A program made the translations under genes and the position numbers. Source: Leifsonia sp. Root1293 (GTDB lineage Bacteria > Actinomycetota > Actinomycetes > Actinomycetales > Microbacteriaceae). Taken from it: a stretch of 64,000 nt of DNA. The stretch covers positions 711,109-775,108 of the forward strand of contig NZ_LMEH01000002.1 of NCBI RefSeq assembly GCF_001425325.1, read 5' to 3'. Positions 49,029 to 58,352 of the stretch are shown here, piece after piece. A model generated the notes under the pieces. That model searched no databases and was not told the origin of the DNA. It saw only the letters and a program-made list of their open reading frames with translations. Each line of letters starts with the position of its first letter. Position 1 is the first letter of the stretch.

Positions 49029-50336
49029 GTGACCACCACCGCGACCGGCGCAGCAGAGGCCGGGCAGAGCTCGGAGCCGGCCGTACACCACGGATCCCTC
49101 GGGCTCGCCCGCGGAACTGCGCTCTACATCGCCGCCGTGCTGGGCACCGGCATCCTCGTGCTGCCCGGGCTGGCGGCATCCGTCGCCGGGCCGGCCTCGA
49201 TCATCGCCGTCGCCGCGGTGTTCCTGCTCTCCATCCCGCTCGCGGGCACCTTCGCCGCCCTCGCCTCGCGCTATCCGGACCCCGGCGGCGTCGCGAGCTA
49301 CGCACGCCGAGCCCTCGGCGACGTCTGGGCGCGCATGGCCGGCTACTGGTTCTACTTCGGCGTCTGCGTCGGAGCCCCCGTCGTCGGGGTGCTGGGCGCC
49401 GAGTACGTGGTCGCGGTGCTCGGGGTCGATCACGCCGCCGTCGCCTGGGTGGGCATCGCCATCTTCGTGCCGCCGTTCGTCATCAACTTCTTCGGCGTGC
49501 GCGTCTCGGGCGCGCTGCAGCTCGTGCTCACGGCCCTGCTGCTGATAGTCGTGGTCGGCGTCGTCGTCGTGAGTTTCCCGCAGTCGGATGCCGCCAACTT
49601 CCAGCCGTTCCTGCCACATGGCATCGCCGGCATCGGCACGGCGATCAGCCTGTTCCTCTGGGCGTTCGCCGGTTGGGAGGTTGGCACCCACATCGCGGGA
49701 GAGTTCCGCAACCCGCGCCGCGTCATTCCCCTCGCCACAGCGATCGCGGTGGTCGTCGTGGGAGCGGCCTACCTCGCCCTGCAGTTCGTCACCGTCGCCG
49801 TGCTCGGCAGCGATGCCGCCGGCAGCGCGACGCCCCTCGTCGACCTGGTCGCCGACAGTGCGCCCGGCTATGGTCCGTTCCTCGTGGCCGTGATCGCGGC
49901 CGTCGTCGTCGCCGGAGTCGTGAACGCCTACGTCGGTGCGTTCAGCAAGCTGGGCGCGGCACTCGGCCGCGACGGCGACCTCCCGCGCTGGTTCGCGCGC
50001 GGCGTCGAGGACGGCGGCGTCCCGCGGCGGAGCCTCACCGTCGTCGCATTGCTGATCGGCACCTACTACGCGCTCATGGCCGCGAGCGGTTTCGAGCTGA
50101 CGCCGTTCATCCTCGTTCACACCAGCAGCATGGCCGCCATCTACGCCATCGGCATGGTCGCCGCCGTGCGCCTGCTGGCCACCTGGAGCCTCGGCTGGTG
50201 GATGGCCGTGATCTCGACGGTGCTCACCGCCGGCCTGCTCGTGCTCGCCGGCCCGAACCTCATCATCCCGGCGGTGCTGGCCCTCGCGGCCGTCATCGTC
50301 GGCATCATCAAACGCAGAACGAGAGTGAGAACCTGA
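49029..50336 (+). CDS. APC-family amino-acid permease
   Basis: 435 residues with about twelve membrane helices. The APC signature is in helix 1 (YIAAVLGTGILVLPGLAASV), and a conserved Gly/Ser region AGWEVGTHIAGEFRNPRRVI lies in helix 6 and its loop. The pattern resembles YjeH-type exporters of methionine and branched-chain amino acids, so export is as likely as import. The GTG start lies 6 bp after a CATAGT -10 box, implying a leaderless message. The cyclase gene starts 1 bp after its stop. Confidence 0.85.
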   Translation: MTTTATGAAEAGQSSEPAVHHGSLGLARGTALYIAAVLGTGILVLPGLAASVAGPASIIAVAAVFLLSIPLAGTFAALASRYPDPGGVASYARRALGDVWARMAGYWFYFGVCVGAPVVGVLGAEYVVAVLGVDHAAVAWVGIAIFVPPFVINFFGVRVSGALQLVLTALLLIVVVGVVVVSFPQSDAANFQPFLPHGIAGIGTAISLFLWAFAGWEVGTHIAGEFRNPRRVIPLATAIAVVVVGAAYLALQFVTVAVLGSDAAGSATPLVDLVADSAPGYGPFLVAVIAAVVVAGVVNAYVGAFSKLGAALGRDGDLPRWFARGVEDGGVPRRSLTVVALLIGTYYALMAASGFELTPFILVHTSSMAAIYAIGMVAAVRLLATWSLGWWMAVISTVLTAGLLVLAGPNLIIPAVLALAAVIVGIIKRRTRVRT

Positions 50337-50337
50337 C

Positions 50338-51255
50338 ATGACCGATTTCCGTGCCCGCTTCGATGCCGAGGTCGCCTTCCTCAACGGAGGCGACCTGCGC
50401 GTGAGCGACTTCAGGCTCGACCTGCCGTCGGCGGACGTCTCCGAGAGCGAGCTCGCCGAGCTGTTCGTGCGCCACCTCGGGCTGGCCCTGGTGCAGCGTG
50501 TCGACATCACCGAGCTCAGCATCGTCGAGGAGCAGCACAAGGGTTCGCGGGGAACGGATGGCGCCGTCCCCACCGAACGCCGGATCATCGACCTCAGCCA
50601 CACCGTCTCGGCCGGCCTCGTGACCTACCCCGGTCTGCCAGCCCCGGTGATCACGCCGCACCTCACCCGCGAGGACTCGCGCGCCAAGTACGCGCCGGGC
50701 ACCGAGTTCGCCATGGACGTCATCACCATGATCGGCAACACCGGCACCTACCTCGACAGCCCATTCCACCGCTACGCGGGCGGCACCGACCTCGCCGGAC
50801 TCGAGCTGTCGACCCTCGTCGGCCTGCGCGCCGAGGTCTTCCACCTCGCCGACGTCTCCTGGCGAACGGATGCCGCCACGAGGGGCATTCCGGCCTCGGT
50901 GTTCCACGACCGGGACCTCGCCGGATCCGCCGTGCTGCTGCACACGGGTTGGGACGTGCACTTCGGCCGGCCCGCCTACGCCATTGGGGCCCCGTTCCTC
51001 ACCGAGGCGGGTGTGCAGCACCTCGTCGACGCCGGTGTCACGCTCGTGGGCATCGACTCGCTCAACATCGACGACACCGAGAGCGGGGGAGAGCGCCCGG
51101 CCCACAGCCTGCTGCTCGACGCCGGCATCCACGTGGTGGAGCACCTCACCAACCTGGGCGCTGTCCCGGCTCGTGGTGCGCGCTTCACGGCCGTGCCCCC
51201 GAAGGTGGCCGACTTCGGCACCTTCCCCGTGCGCGCCTTCGCCGAACTCGGCTAG
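50338..51255 (+). CDS. Cyclase-family (kynurenine formamidase-like) metal hydrolase
   Basis: 305 residues. An N-terminal part of about 80 residues (RVSDFRLDLPSADVSESELA ...) is not typical of the family. The rest is the cyclase fold: IIDLSHTVSAGLVTYPGLPA, the metal loop IGNTGTYLDSPFHRY, LLHTGWDVHFGRPAY, GVTLVGIDSLNIDD and AGIHVVEHLTNL. The usual HxGTHxDxPxH is altered to NTGTYLDSPFH, keeping Asp and the last His but losing two His residues. It would hydrolyse an amide or lactone. Operon with an amino-acid permease. Confidence 0.82.
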   Translation: MTDFRARFDAEVAFLNGGDLRVSDFRLDLPSADVSESELAELFVRHLGLALVQRVDITELSIVEEQHKGSRGTDGAVPTERRIIDLSHTVSAGLVTYPGLPAPVITPHLTREDSRAKYAPGTEFAMDVITMIGNTGTYLDSPFHRYAGGTDLAGLELSTLVGLRAEVFHLADVSWRTDAATRGIPASVFHDRDLAGSAVLLHTGWDVHFGRPAYAIGAPFLTEAGVQHLVDAGVTLVGIDSLNIDDTESGGERPAHSLLLDAGIHVVEHLTNLGAVPARGARFTAVPPKVADFGTFPVRAFAELG

Positions 51256-51278
51256 CTGCCGCTCGCGCACGCTTCGGC

Positions 51279-51391
51279 CGCCGACTTCGTCGGGGCCTCA
51301 GCGAGCGAGGAGCGGGCGCCGACTTCGTCGGGGCCTCAGCGAGCGAGCAGTGTGCGCCGACTTCGTCGGGGCCTCAGCGAGCGAGGAGCGG
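51279..51391. repeat. Three tandem family B repeats
   Basis: A unit of about 38 bp, CCGACTTCGTCGGGGCCTCA followed by GCGAGCGAG(G/C)AG, is repeated head to tail starting near 51281, 51319 and 51357. It is the reverse complement of the unit at 47868. Confidence 0.9.
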
Positions 51392-51441
51392 GACACCGTC
51401 AACCCCTCGCATCCGCATCCCGTCGGGCGCAGGATGGACGC

Positions 51442-52275
51442 ATGGCTGAGATTCCGACGTACACACTGAACGACCAGACCTCGATCCCCGTGATCGGCCT
51501 CGGCACCTACGGGCTCCGCGGCGCAGCAGGAACGGAGGCCGTCGCCGCGGCGATCGGCAGCGGCTACCGCCTGCTCGACACGGCGCTCAACTACGAGAAC
51601 GAGCCCGAGGTCGGCGACGGCATCCGGGTGTCCGGGATCGACCGCGGCGAGATCATCGTGACCTCGAAGATCCCCGGCCGGCACCATGGCTACGACGAGA
51701 CTCTCGGCAGCTTCGCCGAGTCGTCGACGAACCTCGGGCTCGACGTGATCGATCTCTACCTCATCCACTGGCCGCTGCCCATGGTCGACAAGTACCTCGA
51801 CACCTGGAAGGCCATGATCGCGCTGCGCGACGAGGGCAAGGTGCGCTCCATCGGCGTGAGCAACTTCACCGAGGAGCACCTCGATCGCATCATCGGCGAG
51901 ACGGGAGTGACGCCCGCCGTCAACCAGATCGAGCTGCATCCGTACTTCCCCCAGGCCTCATTGCGTGCATTCCACGAGCGGCATGGAATCCGCACCGAGT
52001 CGTGGAGCCCGCTCGCCAACCGGAGCGAACTCACCCGAGAGCCCCTGATCGCCGCGATCGCCGACAGCCACGGGGTTACCCCGACCCAGGTCGTGCTGCG
52101 CTGGCACATCCAGCTCGGATCCATCCCGATTCCGAAGTCGGCGGATGCGGCCCGTCAGCGCGAGAACCTCGACGTGTTCGGGTTCGAGCTCAGCGACGAC
52201 GAGGTCGCCACGATCTCCTCGCTCGAGCGCGGACGCCTGTGGGGCGGCGACCCCGACACCAACGAGGAGTACTAG
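51442..52275 (+). CDS. Aldo/keto reductase
   Basis: 277 residues, a TIM-barrel NADPH reductase. The catalytic tetrad is visible: Asp and Tyr in YRLLDTALNYENE, Lys in IIVTSKIPG and His in DLYLIHWPLP. The cofactor-binding end has IPIPKSADAARQRENL. It reduces aldehydes and ketones in the cytosol. The ATG is preceded by CAGGAT 6 bp upstream, a possible leaderless -10. It lies immediately after the repeat block. Confidence 0.92.
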   Translation: MAEIPTYTLNDQTSIPVIGLGTYGLRGAAGTEAVAAAIGSGYRLLDTALNYENEPEVGDGIRVSGIDRGEIIVTSKIPGRHHGYDETLGSFAESSTNLGLDVIDLYLIHWPLPMVDKYLDTWKAMIALRDEGKVRSIGVSNFTEEHLDRIIGETGVTPAVNQIELHPYFPQASLRAFHERHGIRTESWSPLANRSELTREPLIAAIADSHGVTPTQVVLRWHIQLGSIPIPKSADAARQRENLDVFGFELSDDEVATISSLERGRLWGGDPDTNEEY

Positions 52276-52331
52276 AGCGCCAGCTCACGCTTCGAACGCG
52301 GGCGCATCCCGATTGCGCCCGGCGCGAAGCC

Positions 52332-52390
52332 CGAGAGCGGAGTTCGCGTGGGTGCGTGGAGTGTGTCACCCGCCTGACCTTCGGTCTCGA
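52332..52390. repeat. Degenerate inverted repeat (family C, copy 2)
   Basis: CGAGAGCGGAGTTCGCGTG and CACCCGCCTGACCTTCGGTC repeat the arms of the 36549-36608 hairpin with several mismatches and the same 12-base loop length. It follows the aldo/keto reductase stop. Confidence 0.65.
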
Positions 52391-52449
52391 CGCCGTGGAC
52401 CAGCACGGGCTCCGTTCTCGGCAGCGGCGATCGTCCTAGGATCGAACGA

Positions 52450-53934
52450 GTGAGCAGTACTGAATCGAGCGCGGGGTCGGAGGCGCTTCGGCCGCGGACT
52501 TCGTCCGGGCCCCACCGAGCGGAGCCGTCGGCGCCTCGCCGAGCGGAGCCGTCTGCGCCTCACCGAGCGGACGCACCCGGTACGGCGACGCAGCCATCGC
52601 CGTGGGTGCTCGTCGGCCTCATCTCCCTCATCGTGCTGAGCGCCTTCGAGTCGCTGGCCATCATGACGGCCATGCCCCTGGTGACGGCGGACCTCGACGG
52701 TGCCAACGCCTACGCCCTCGCCTTCTCCGCGCCCATCGCCGCCGGCGTCATCGGCATGATCCTCGCCGGCGACTGGGCCGACAGGCGAGGTCCGCGCGCC
52801 CCGCTGTACGCGGCGGTCATCGCCCTCACAGTGGGCCTGCTGATCGCCGGGCTCGCCCCCTCGATGCCCGTCTTCATCGGTGGGCGCATCGTGCAGGGCA
52901 TCGGCGGCGGTGCCATCACGGTGCCCATCTACGTGATCGTGGCGCGCGTCTACCCCGAGGTGCGGCATCCGCGCATCTTCGCGTCGTTCGCCGCGGCCTG
53001 GGTGCTCCCGTCCATCATCGGACCCGTCATCGCCGGCTCCGTGGCCGAGTCGGTCGGCTGGCGCTGGGTCTTCCTCGGCGTCGTGGCGCTGGTGGTCGCC
53101 GCGCTGGCCATGGTCGGCATCGCACTCCGAGGGCGACTGACGGATGTCGCCAGCACGGCGCCGCGCTGGACTCCGGTGCGGTTCGGCTGGTCGGTGCTGG
53201 CGGCCGCCGCCGTGCTCGCGCTCACCCTGACCGCCGAACTCGACGGCGCTGTGCGCTGGATCGTGGCCGTCGTCTCGGTGGTCGTGGCCGGCGTGGCGCT
53301 GGTTCCGCTGGTGCCGCGCGGCACGCTGCGCTCGGCGTGGGGACTGCCCTCGGTCGTGCTCGTGCGACTGCTCATGGCGGCCGCATTCTTCGGCGCCGAG
53401 GCCTACGTTCCCTACATGCTCGTGAAGCAGTACGACTACTCCGCCGCCTTCGCCGGCCTCGCACTCACCGGCGCGGGAGTGGCGTGGGCGCTCGGCTCCC
53501 ATCTGCAGGGACGCGCGGGGCAGCGCATCCTCAGCGCCGATGTGGTCCGGTGGGGTGCGACGGGACTGTTCGCCGGCATCGTCATCGTCGGCCTCACCAG
53601 CGCACTGCACCTCTCTCCATTCCTCGCGATCGGCGGTTGGGTGCTCGCCGGTGTCGGCATGGGCTTCGGGTATCCCCGGCTCTCCGTTCTGACTCTCGAA
53701 TATTCCGATGCGAGCAACCAGGGCGCCAACAGCTCCTCACTGGCCATCGCCGATGCGATCGGAGCCGCGGCGGCCCTCGCCGCCACGGCCCTCGCCGTGG
53801 TCACGGCTGCTGGAACCTCGGCCGAGGAGGCATCCGCCGCCCAGACCAGCGCCGGTTTCACTGCGGCCTTCGCTGTCGCGGCCGCCTGCGGCGTGCTCGC
53901 CGTTGCGCTGGGAGCGCGCGTGCGCCGTCGATGA
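52450..53934 (+). CDS. MFS transporter (DHA family), 14-helix type or long 12-helix type
   Basis: 494 residues from a GTG that lies 7 bp after TAGGAT (52437-52442), implying a leaderless start. The first ~50 residues (LRPRTSSGPHRAEPSAPRRA ...) are encoded by family B-like repeats and are Pro/Arg/Ser-rich. The rest is membranous: WVLVGLISLIVLSAFESLAI, motif A GDWADRRGPRAPLY, GRIVQGIGGGAITVPIYVIV and so on. Exporter of unknown specificity. No better start lies between the GTG and helix 1. Confidence 0.88.
   Translation: MSSTESSAGSEALRPRTSSGPHRAEPSAPRRAEPSAPHRADAPGTATQPSPWVLVGLISLIVLSAFESLAIMTAMPLVTADLDGANAYALAFSAPIAAGVIGMILAGDWADRRGPRAPLYAAVIALTVGLLIAGLAPSMPVFIGGRIVQGIGGGAITVPIYVIVARVYPEVRHPRIFASFAAAWVLPSIIGPVIAGSVAESVGWRWVFLGVVALVVAALAMVGIALRGRLTDVASTAPRWTPVRFGWSVLAAAAVLALTLTAELDGAVRWIVAVVSVVVAGVALVPLVPRGTLRSAWGLPSVVLVRLLMAAAFFGAEAYVPYMLVKQYDYSAAFAGLALTGAGVAWALGSHLQGRAGQRILSADVVRWGATGLFAGIVIVGLTSALHLSPFLAIGGWVLAGVGMGFGYPRLSVLTLEYSDASNQGANSSSLAIADAIGAAAALAATALAVVTAAGTSAEEASAAQTSAGFTAAFAVAAACGVLAVALGARVRRR
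52487..52568. repeat. Diverged family B repeats inside the MFS N-terminus
   Basis: CGGACTTCGTCCGGGCC and three GCGCCTC(A/G)CCGAGCGGA-type segments repeat the family B unit with changes. They fall within the predicted coding sequence just after the GTG at 52450, so the repeat appears to have become coding. Confidence 0.65.
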
Positions 53935-54005
53935 CCGACGCGGTATATGTGCGCGAAGCGGTGAAAGTGCGGCGTCGTCTGCGGCGCTGTCACACAATCC
54001 GCGCA

Positions 54006-54020
54006 ATGTGACTGTCACAT
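54006..54020 (+). promoter_or_regulatory. Palindromic operator upstream of the LacI gene
   Basis: ATGTGACTGTCACAT is a perfect 15-bp palindrome about 83 bp before the LacI ATG. A related site with TGTGA/TCACA arms lies downstream of the same gene at 55206. It is a candidate autoregulatory site; a partly symmetric ATGTGAACGTGAACAT at 54072-54087 may be another. Confidence 0.55.
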
Positions 54021-54102
54021 CGTGAACTTTCGCATCCGCCGCTCATGTGCATAATTGATCTGAGCTTTTCCATGTGAACGTGAACATCCGAACGGTCCGT
54101 CA

Positions 54103-55137
54103 ATGTCGCCAGAGCCGCAGAAGGGGCGAGCGCCCTCGATCCGCGATGTCGCGCGCCTTGCGGACGTGTCGCACCAGACCGTCTCCCGAGTGCTCAACGG
54201 GCACCCGAGCATCCGCGACGAGACCCGCCAGCGGGTGCTCGATGCGATGGAGGCGCTGAAGTACCGCCCCAACCGCGCCGCCCGTGCGCTCGTCACCAGC
54301 AAGTCGCGCACCATCGGCGTGCTCTCGGCGACGACGGGCGAGTACGGCCCGTCGTCGAGCATCGCCGCCATCGAGGATGCCGCCCGCGAGGCCGGGTACT
54401 TCGTGAACACCGCGAACCTGGCCGCATCGACTCCCGCTGCGATCGTCGACGCCCTGAAGCACCTGGTGCTGCAGGACGTCGAGGGCCTGATCGTGATGGC
54501 GCCGCAGGTGCGCGTCTTCGACGTGCTCGCCGGCATGGCCCTCGACATCCCGTACGTGAGCCTGCAGTCAACGGGTCAGAGCGACCACCGAGCCCTTGCG
54601 GTCGACCAGATCGCCGGTGCCCGCGCGGCGACCCAGCACCTCATCGACCTCGGCCACGCCGAGATCGTGCACCTCGCCGGCCCACAGGACTGGATCGAGG
54701 CCGAGGCCCGCATGCGCGGCTTCCTCGACGCCATCATCGACGCCGACCTGCGCACGCACCCGCCGATCCTGGGCGACTGGACCGCCGACTTCGGGTACTA
54801 CGCCGGGCGGGAGCTCAGCCGGTACCGGGACTTCAGCGCCGTGTTCGCTGCGAACGACCTCATGGCCATCGGTCTGATGCACGCCTTCCGGGATGCCGGT
54901 CTCGATGTTCCGCACGACGTGAGCGTCGTCGGCTTCGACGACATCCCGGTGGCCCAGCACGTGTCTCCGCCGCTCACAACCGTGCACCAGGAGTTCCGCG
55001 AGGTCGGGCGTCGCGCGGTGGCCCTGCTGCTCAGCGAGCTGCAGGGCGAGCCCGCGTCGGAGAGCGAGGAGATCGTGCCGGCCCTCGTCGTGCGCGGCTC
55101 CAGCGGGCCCGTGCATGCGGCCCTCCTGCATTACTGA
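54103..55137 (+). CDS. LacI-family transcriptional regulator
   Basis: 344 residues. The DNA-binding head (SIRDVARLADVSHQTVSRVL, hinge RAARALVTSKSRTIGVLS) and the sugar-binding body (GFDDIPVAQHVSPPLTTVHQ) are complete. It lies directly upstream of, and in line with, the monosaccharide importer and arabinose genes. Operator-like palindromes flank it on both sides, one at the importer promoter. It probably senses L-arabinose or a related sugar. Confidence 0.93.
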   Translation: MSPEPQKGRAPSIRDVARLADVSHQTVSRVLNGHPSIRDETRQRVLDAMEALKYRPNRAARALVTSKSRTIGVLSATTGEYGPSSSIAAIEDAAREAGYFVNTANLAASTPAAIVDALKHLVLQDVEGLIVMAPQVRVFDVLAGMALDIPYVSLQSTGQSDHRALAVDQIAGARAATQHLIDLGHAEIVHLAGPQDWIEAEARMRGFLDAIIDADLRTHPPILGDWTADFGYYAGRELSRYRDFSAVFAANDLMAIGLMHAFRDAGLDVPHDVSVVGFDDIPVAQHVSPPLTTVHQEFREVGRRAVALLLSELQGEPASESEEIVPALVVRGSSGPVHAALLHY

Positions 55138-55167
55138 GCCGTTACGAAAGCGTGACGCGGACTCAAC

Positions 55168-55219
55168 TTGACACTGGTTCGTCGTGGAGGCACTATGAGA
55201 CGCGATGTGAACGGTCACA
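55168..55219 (+). promoter_or_regulatory. Promoter and operator of the monosaccharide importer operon
   Basis: TTGACA (55168-55173), 17 bp, and CACTAT (55191-55196) form a good promoter. TGTGA-ACGG-TCACA (55206-55219) is a perfect inverted repeat just downstream of the expected start, fit for repression by the LacI protein encoded upstream. The 4-bp spacer differs from the 6 bp of CRP/GlxR sites. Confidence 0.7.
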
Positions 55220-55392
55220 CGACAGTCACATCAGAAATTCCGACCCATCCCTTTGACATCGGAGTCAGCCCGTGAGCTTCATGTTGCAGCCCGGCCGCGC
55301 AGCGGCTGCCCTGCCCGTGACGGTGACGGACACTCGCGATGCGGGTGCGGCCGATTCCACGTTCAGCCACGGTTCGAAGGGACAGTCAAGCG

Positions 55393-56943
55393 ATGCCGTC
55401 TGAGCAGCACCCCATCCTCGAGATGCGCTCGATCACCAAGGAGTTCCCCGGCGTCAAGGCGCTGTCGGAGGTCTCCCTCACGGTCAACGCAGCCGAAGTG
55501 CACGCAATCTGCGGCGAGAACGGCGCAGGCAAGTCCACCCTCATGAAGGTGCTGTCCGGCGTCTACCCCGCCGGAACCTACACCGGTGAGATCGTCTTCC
55601 GCGGCGAGAAGGTGGAGTTCAAGGACATCCGCTCGAGCGAGAACGCGGGCATCGTCATCATCCACCAGGAGCTGGCGCTCATCCCCGAGCTCTCCATCAC
55701 CGAGAACATCTTCCTCGGCAACGAGCTCGCCCACCACGGCGTCATCGACTGGGTGGAGGCCAAGGCGAAGGCCACAGAGCTGCTCGCCCGCGTCGGCCTC
55801 AACGAGGACCCCGACCGCCAGATCAAGAACATCGGCGTCGGCAAGCAGCAGCTCGTCGAGATCGCCAAGGCGCTCAACAAGGACGTCAAGCTCCTCATCC
55901 TCGACGAGCCGACCGCCGCACTGAACGAGAACGACTCGCAGCACCTGCTCGACCTCATCCGGGGTCTCAAAGGCAAGGGCATCGCGTCGATCATGATCTC
56001 CCACAAGCTCAACGAGATCGAGCAGGTCGCCGACTCCATCACGATCATCCGCGACGGCAAGACCATCGAGACCCTCGATATCGCCGCAGGCGAGATCAAC
56101 GAGGACCGCATCATCCGCGGCATGGTCGGCCGCAGCCTCGAGAGCCGCTTCCCCGACCGCACCCCGAACATCGGCGACGTGTTCTTCGAGGTGAAGGACT
56201 GGACCGTGCAGCACCCGCAGGTCGCCGAGCGCCTGGTCGTCAAGGGCTCGAGCCTGTACGTGCGCCGCGGCGAGATCGTCGGTCTCGCGGGCCTCATGGG
56301 CGCCGGACGCACCGAGCTGGCCATGAGCCTCTTCGGCCGCTCCTACGGCAGCTTCGTGTCGGGCACCATCGTCAAGGACGGCGAGGAGATCGAACTGCGC
56401 GACGTGTCGCAGGCGATCGACGCCGGCCTCGCCTACGTGAGCGAGGACCGCAAGGTGCTCGGCCTCAACCTGCTCGACGACATCAAGGCGTCGATCGTGT
56501 CGGCGAAGCTCAAGAAGATCTCCCGCGGCCAGGTCGTCGACGACATGCGCGAGTACGCGGTCGCCGAGGAGTACCGCAAGTCGCTGCGCATCAAGGCGCC
56601 GACCGTCGACATGGGGGTGGGCAAGCTCTCCGGTGGAAACCAGCAGAAGGTCGTCCTCGCCAAGTGGATGTTCACCGACCCCGACCTGCTCATCCTCGAC
56701 GAGCCCACCCGCGGCATCGACGTGGGAGCCAAGTACGAGATCTACACGATCATCCAGGCACTGGCCGCGCAGGGGAAGGGCGTGATCCTCATCTCGAGCG
56801 AGCTCCCCGAACTGCTCGGCATCGCCGACCGCATCTACACCGTCTTCGAAGGCCAGATCACCGGTGACATCCCCGTGACGGATGCCAACCCCGAAACCCT
56901 GATGAAGAGCATGACCTCCGCACGGAAGAGAGTTCAGAACTGA
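55393..56943 (+). CDS. mmsA: Multiple-monosaccharide ABC transporter ATP-binding protein
   Basis: 516 residues with two ABC domains. Domain 1 has GENGAGKST and [11 protein letters not shown]. Domain 2 has the altered P-loop [24 protein letters not shown] and [13 protein letters not shown]. It is of the GguA/XylG type used for arabinose, xylose, galactose and glucose. The ATG at 55393 is chosen over earlier in-frame codons because the conserved start of the domain follows and AAGGGA lies 10 bp upstream. The stop overlaps the permease start (TGATG). Confidence 0.92.
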   Translation: MPSEQHPILEMRSITKEFPGVKALSEVSLTVNAAEVHAICGENGAGKSTLMKVLSGVYPAGTYTGEIVFRGEKVEFKDIRSSENAGIVIIHQELALIPELSITENIFLGNELAHHGVIDWVEAKAKATELLARVGLNEDPDRQIKNIGVGKQQLVEIAKALNKDVKLLILDEPTAALNENDSQHLLDLIRGLKGKGIASIMISHKLNEIEQVADSITIIRDGKTIETLDIAAGEINEDRIIRGMVGRSLESRFPDRTPNIGDVFFEVKDWTVQHPQVAERLVVKGSSLYVRRGEIVGLAGLMGAGRTELAMSLFGRSYGSFVSGTIVKDGEEIELRDVSQAIDAGLAYVSEDRKVLGLNLLDDIKASIVSAKLKKISRGQVVDDMREYAVAEEYRKSLRIKAPTVDMGVGKLSGGNQQKVVLAKWMFTDPDLLILDEPTRGIDVGAKYEIYTIIQALAAQGKGVILISSELPELLGIADRIYTVFEGQITGDIPVTDANPETLMKSMTSARKRVQN

Positions 56944-58283
56944 TGAGCACCGAAACCAGCTCGACGAAGAAGAGTGGCGGGTTCGCCGACATCAAGAAGA
57001 TGTTCGGTGGCGGCCAGTCCAACCTGCGCCAGTTCGGCATCCTGGGCAGCCTCATCGTCATCATCCTGTTGTTCCAGGTGCTGACGAACGGACTGACTCT
57101 CTCCCCGACGAACCTCATCAACGTCGTCAACCAGTACTCTTACATCCTGATCCTCGCCATCGGCATGGTGATGGTCATCATCGCCGGCCACATCGACCTG
57201 TCGGTCGGATCCGTCGCGGCCTTCACGGGCATCGTCGTGGCGAAGGCCATGGCGGACTGGAACCTCCCCTGGCCGCTGGCGATCGTGCTCGGCATCGCCG
57301 TCGGTGCCGCCATCGGTGCCTGGCAGGGCTTCTGGGTCGCCTACATCGGTGTTCCCGCCTTCATCGTGACCCTGGCAGGCATGCTCATCTTCCGCGGTGG
57401 CAACCAGTTCATCGGCCAGTCCACCAGCGTCGCGGTTCCGTCGGAGTTCACCTACATCGGCGCCGGCTACATCCCCGACTTCGGTCCGTTCCCGTTCAGC
57501 ACCGGAACGATGATCCTCGGCATCCTCGGCGCGGCCTGGATCGTCTACAACGAGTGGCACATCCGCCGCGTGCAGAAGAAGATGGGCTCCACCTCGTCGC
57601 CCGTCTGGGTCTCGGTCGTCAAGGTCGTGCTGCTCGCCGGTGTGATCCTCGCCGCCGCCTGGCTGTTCGCCACCGGTCGCGTCGGCACCAGCTTCCCGAT
57701 CTCGGGCATCATCCTGGTCGCCCTCGTCATCCTCTACTCCTTCATCACTCGCAGCACCATCGGTGGCCGCCACATCTACGCCGTCGGCGGCAACCGCCTG
57801 GCCGCGACGCTCTCGGGCGTCAAGGACCGTCGTGTCGACTTCTTCGTCATGATGAACATGTCGGTGCTCGCCTCGCTCGCCGGAATGATCTACGTGGCGC
57901 GGGCAACGGCATCCGGCCCGCAGGACGGCAACGGCTGGGAGCTCGACGCGATCGCGTCGGTCTTCATCGGTGGCGCTGCGGTCTCGGGCGGTATCGGTAC
58001 GGTCATCGGTTCCATCGTCGGTGGTCTGGTCATGGCGTTCCTCAACAACGGCCTCCAGCTGATCGGTGCCGGCGCCGACCTCGTGCAGATCATCAAGGGC
58101 CTCGTGCTCCTGATCGCCGTGGGTGTCGACGTCTGGAGCAAGCGCCAGGGTCGCCCGTCGATCTTCGGCATCTGGTCGCAGCGCCGCAAGGCCCGCGCCG
58201 CGGCCGACGAGCCCGTTCTCGAGTCGTCGGGCACCGTGCTGCCGACGAACGACAACGCCTCGGCCGAGTCGCTGCGCAGCTGA
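56943..58283 (+). CDS. mmsB: Multiple-monosaccharide ABC transporter permease
   Basis: 446 residues, longer than RbsC-type permeases (about 330), as usual for GguB/XylH. About 12 helices are expected; the conserved region LILAIGMVMVIIAGHIDLSV and the late loop GGAAVSGGIGTVIGSIVGGL are present. A polar N-terminus (TSSTKKSGGFADIKKMFGGG) and C-terminus lie in the cytosol. It forms the channel powered by the preceding ATPase. Confidence 0.92.
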   Translation: MSTETSSTKKSGGFADIKKMFGGGQSNLRQFGILGSLIVIILLFQVLTNGLTLSPTNLINVVNQYSYILILAIGMVMVIIAGHIDLSVGSVAAFTGIVVAKAMADWNLPWPLAIVLGIAVGAAIGAWQGFWVAYIGVPAFIVTLAGMLIFRGGNQFIGQSTSVAVPSEFTYIGAGYIPDFGPFPFSTGTMILGILGAAWIVYNEWHIRRVQKKMGSTSSPVWVSVVKVVLLAGVILAAAWLFATGRVGTSFPISGIILVALVILYSFITRSTIGGRHIYAVGGNRLAATLSGVKDRRVDFFVMMNMSVLASLAGMIYVARATASGPQDGNGWELDAIASVFIGGAAVSGGIGTVIGSIVGGLVMAFLNNGLQLIGAGADLVQIIKGLVLLIAVGVDVWSKRQGRPSIFGIWSQRRKARAAADEPVLESSGTVLPTNDNASAESLRS

Positions 58284-58352
58284 GCTCGCGGCATCCGGCC
58301 CCAAGACCTGCACCATCCCTCTCACCACCACCACCAAGAGAAAGTGAAATCA

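Noticed and set aside
55206-55219. CRP/GlxR binding site
   Set aside because: The arms TGTGA/TCACA match, but the spacer is 4 bp, not 6; a LacI-type operator is more likely given the adjacent regulator.
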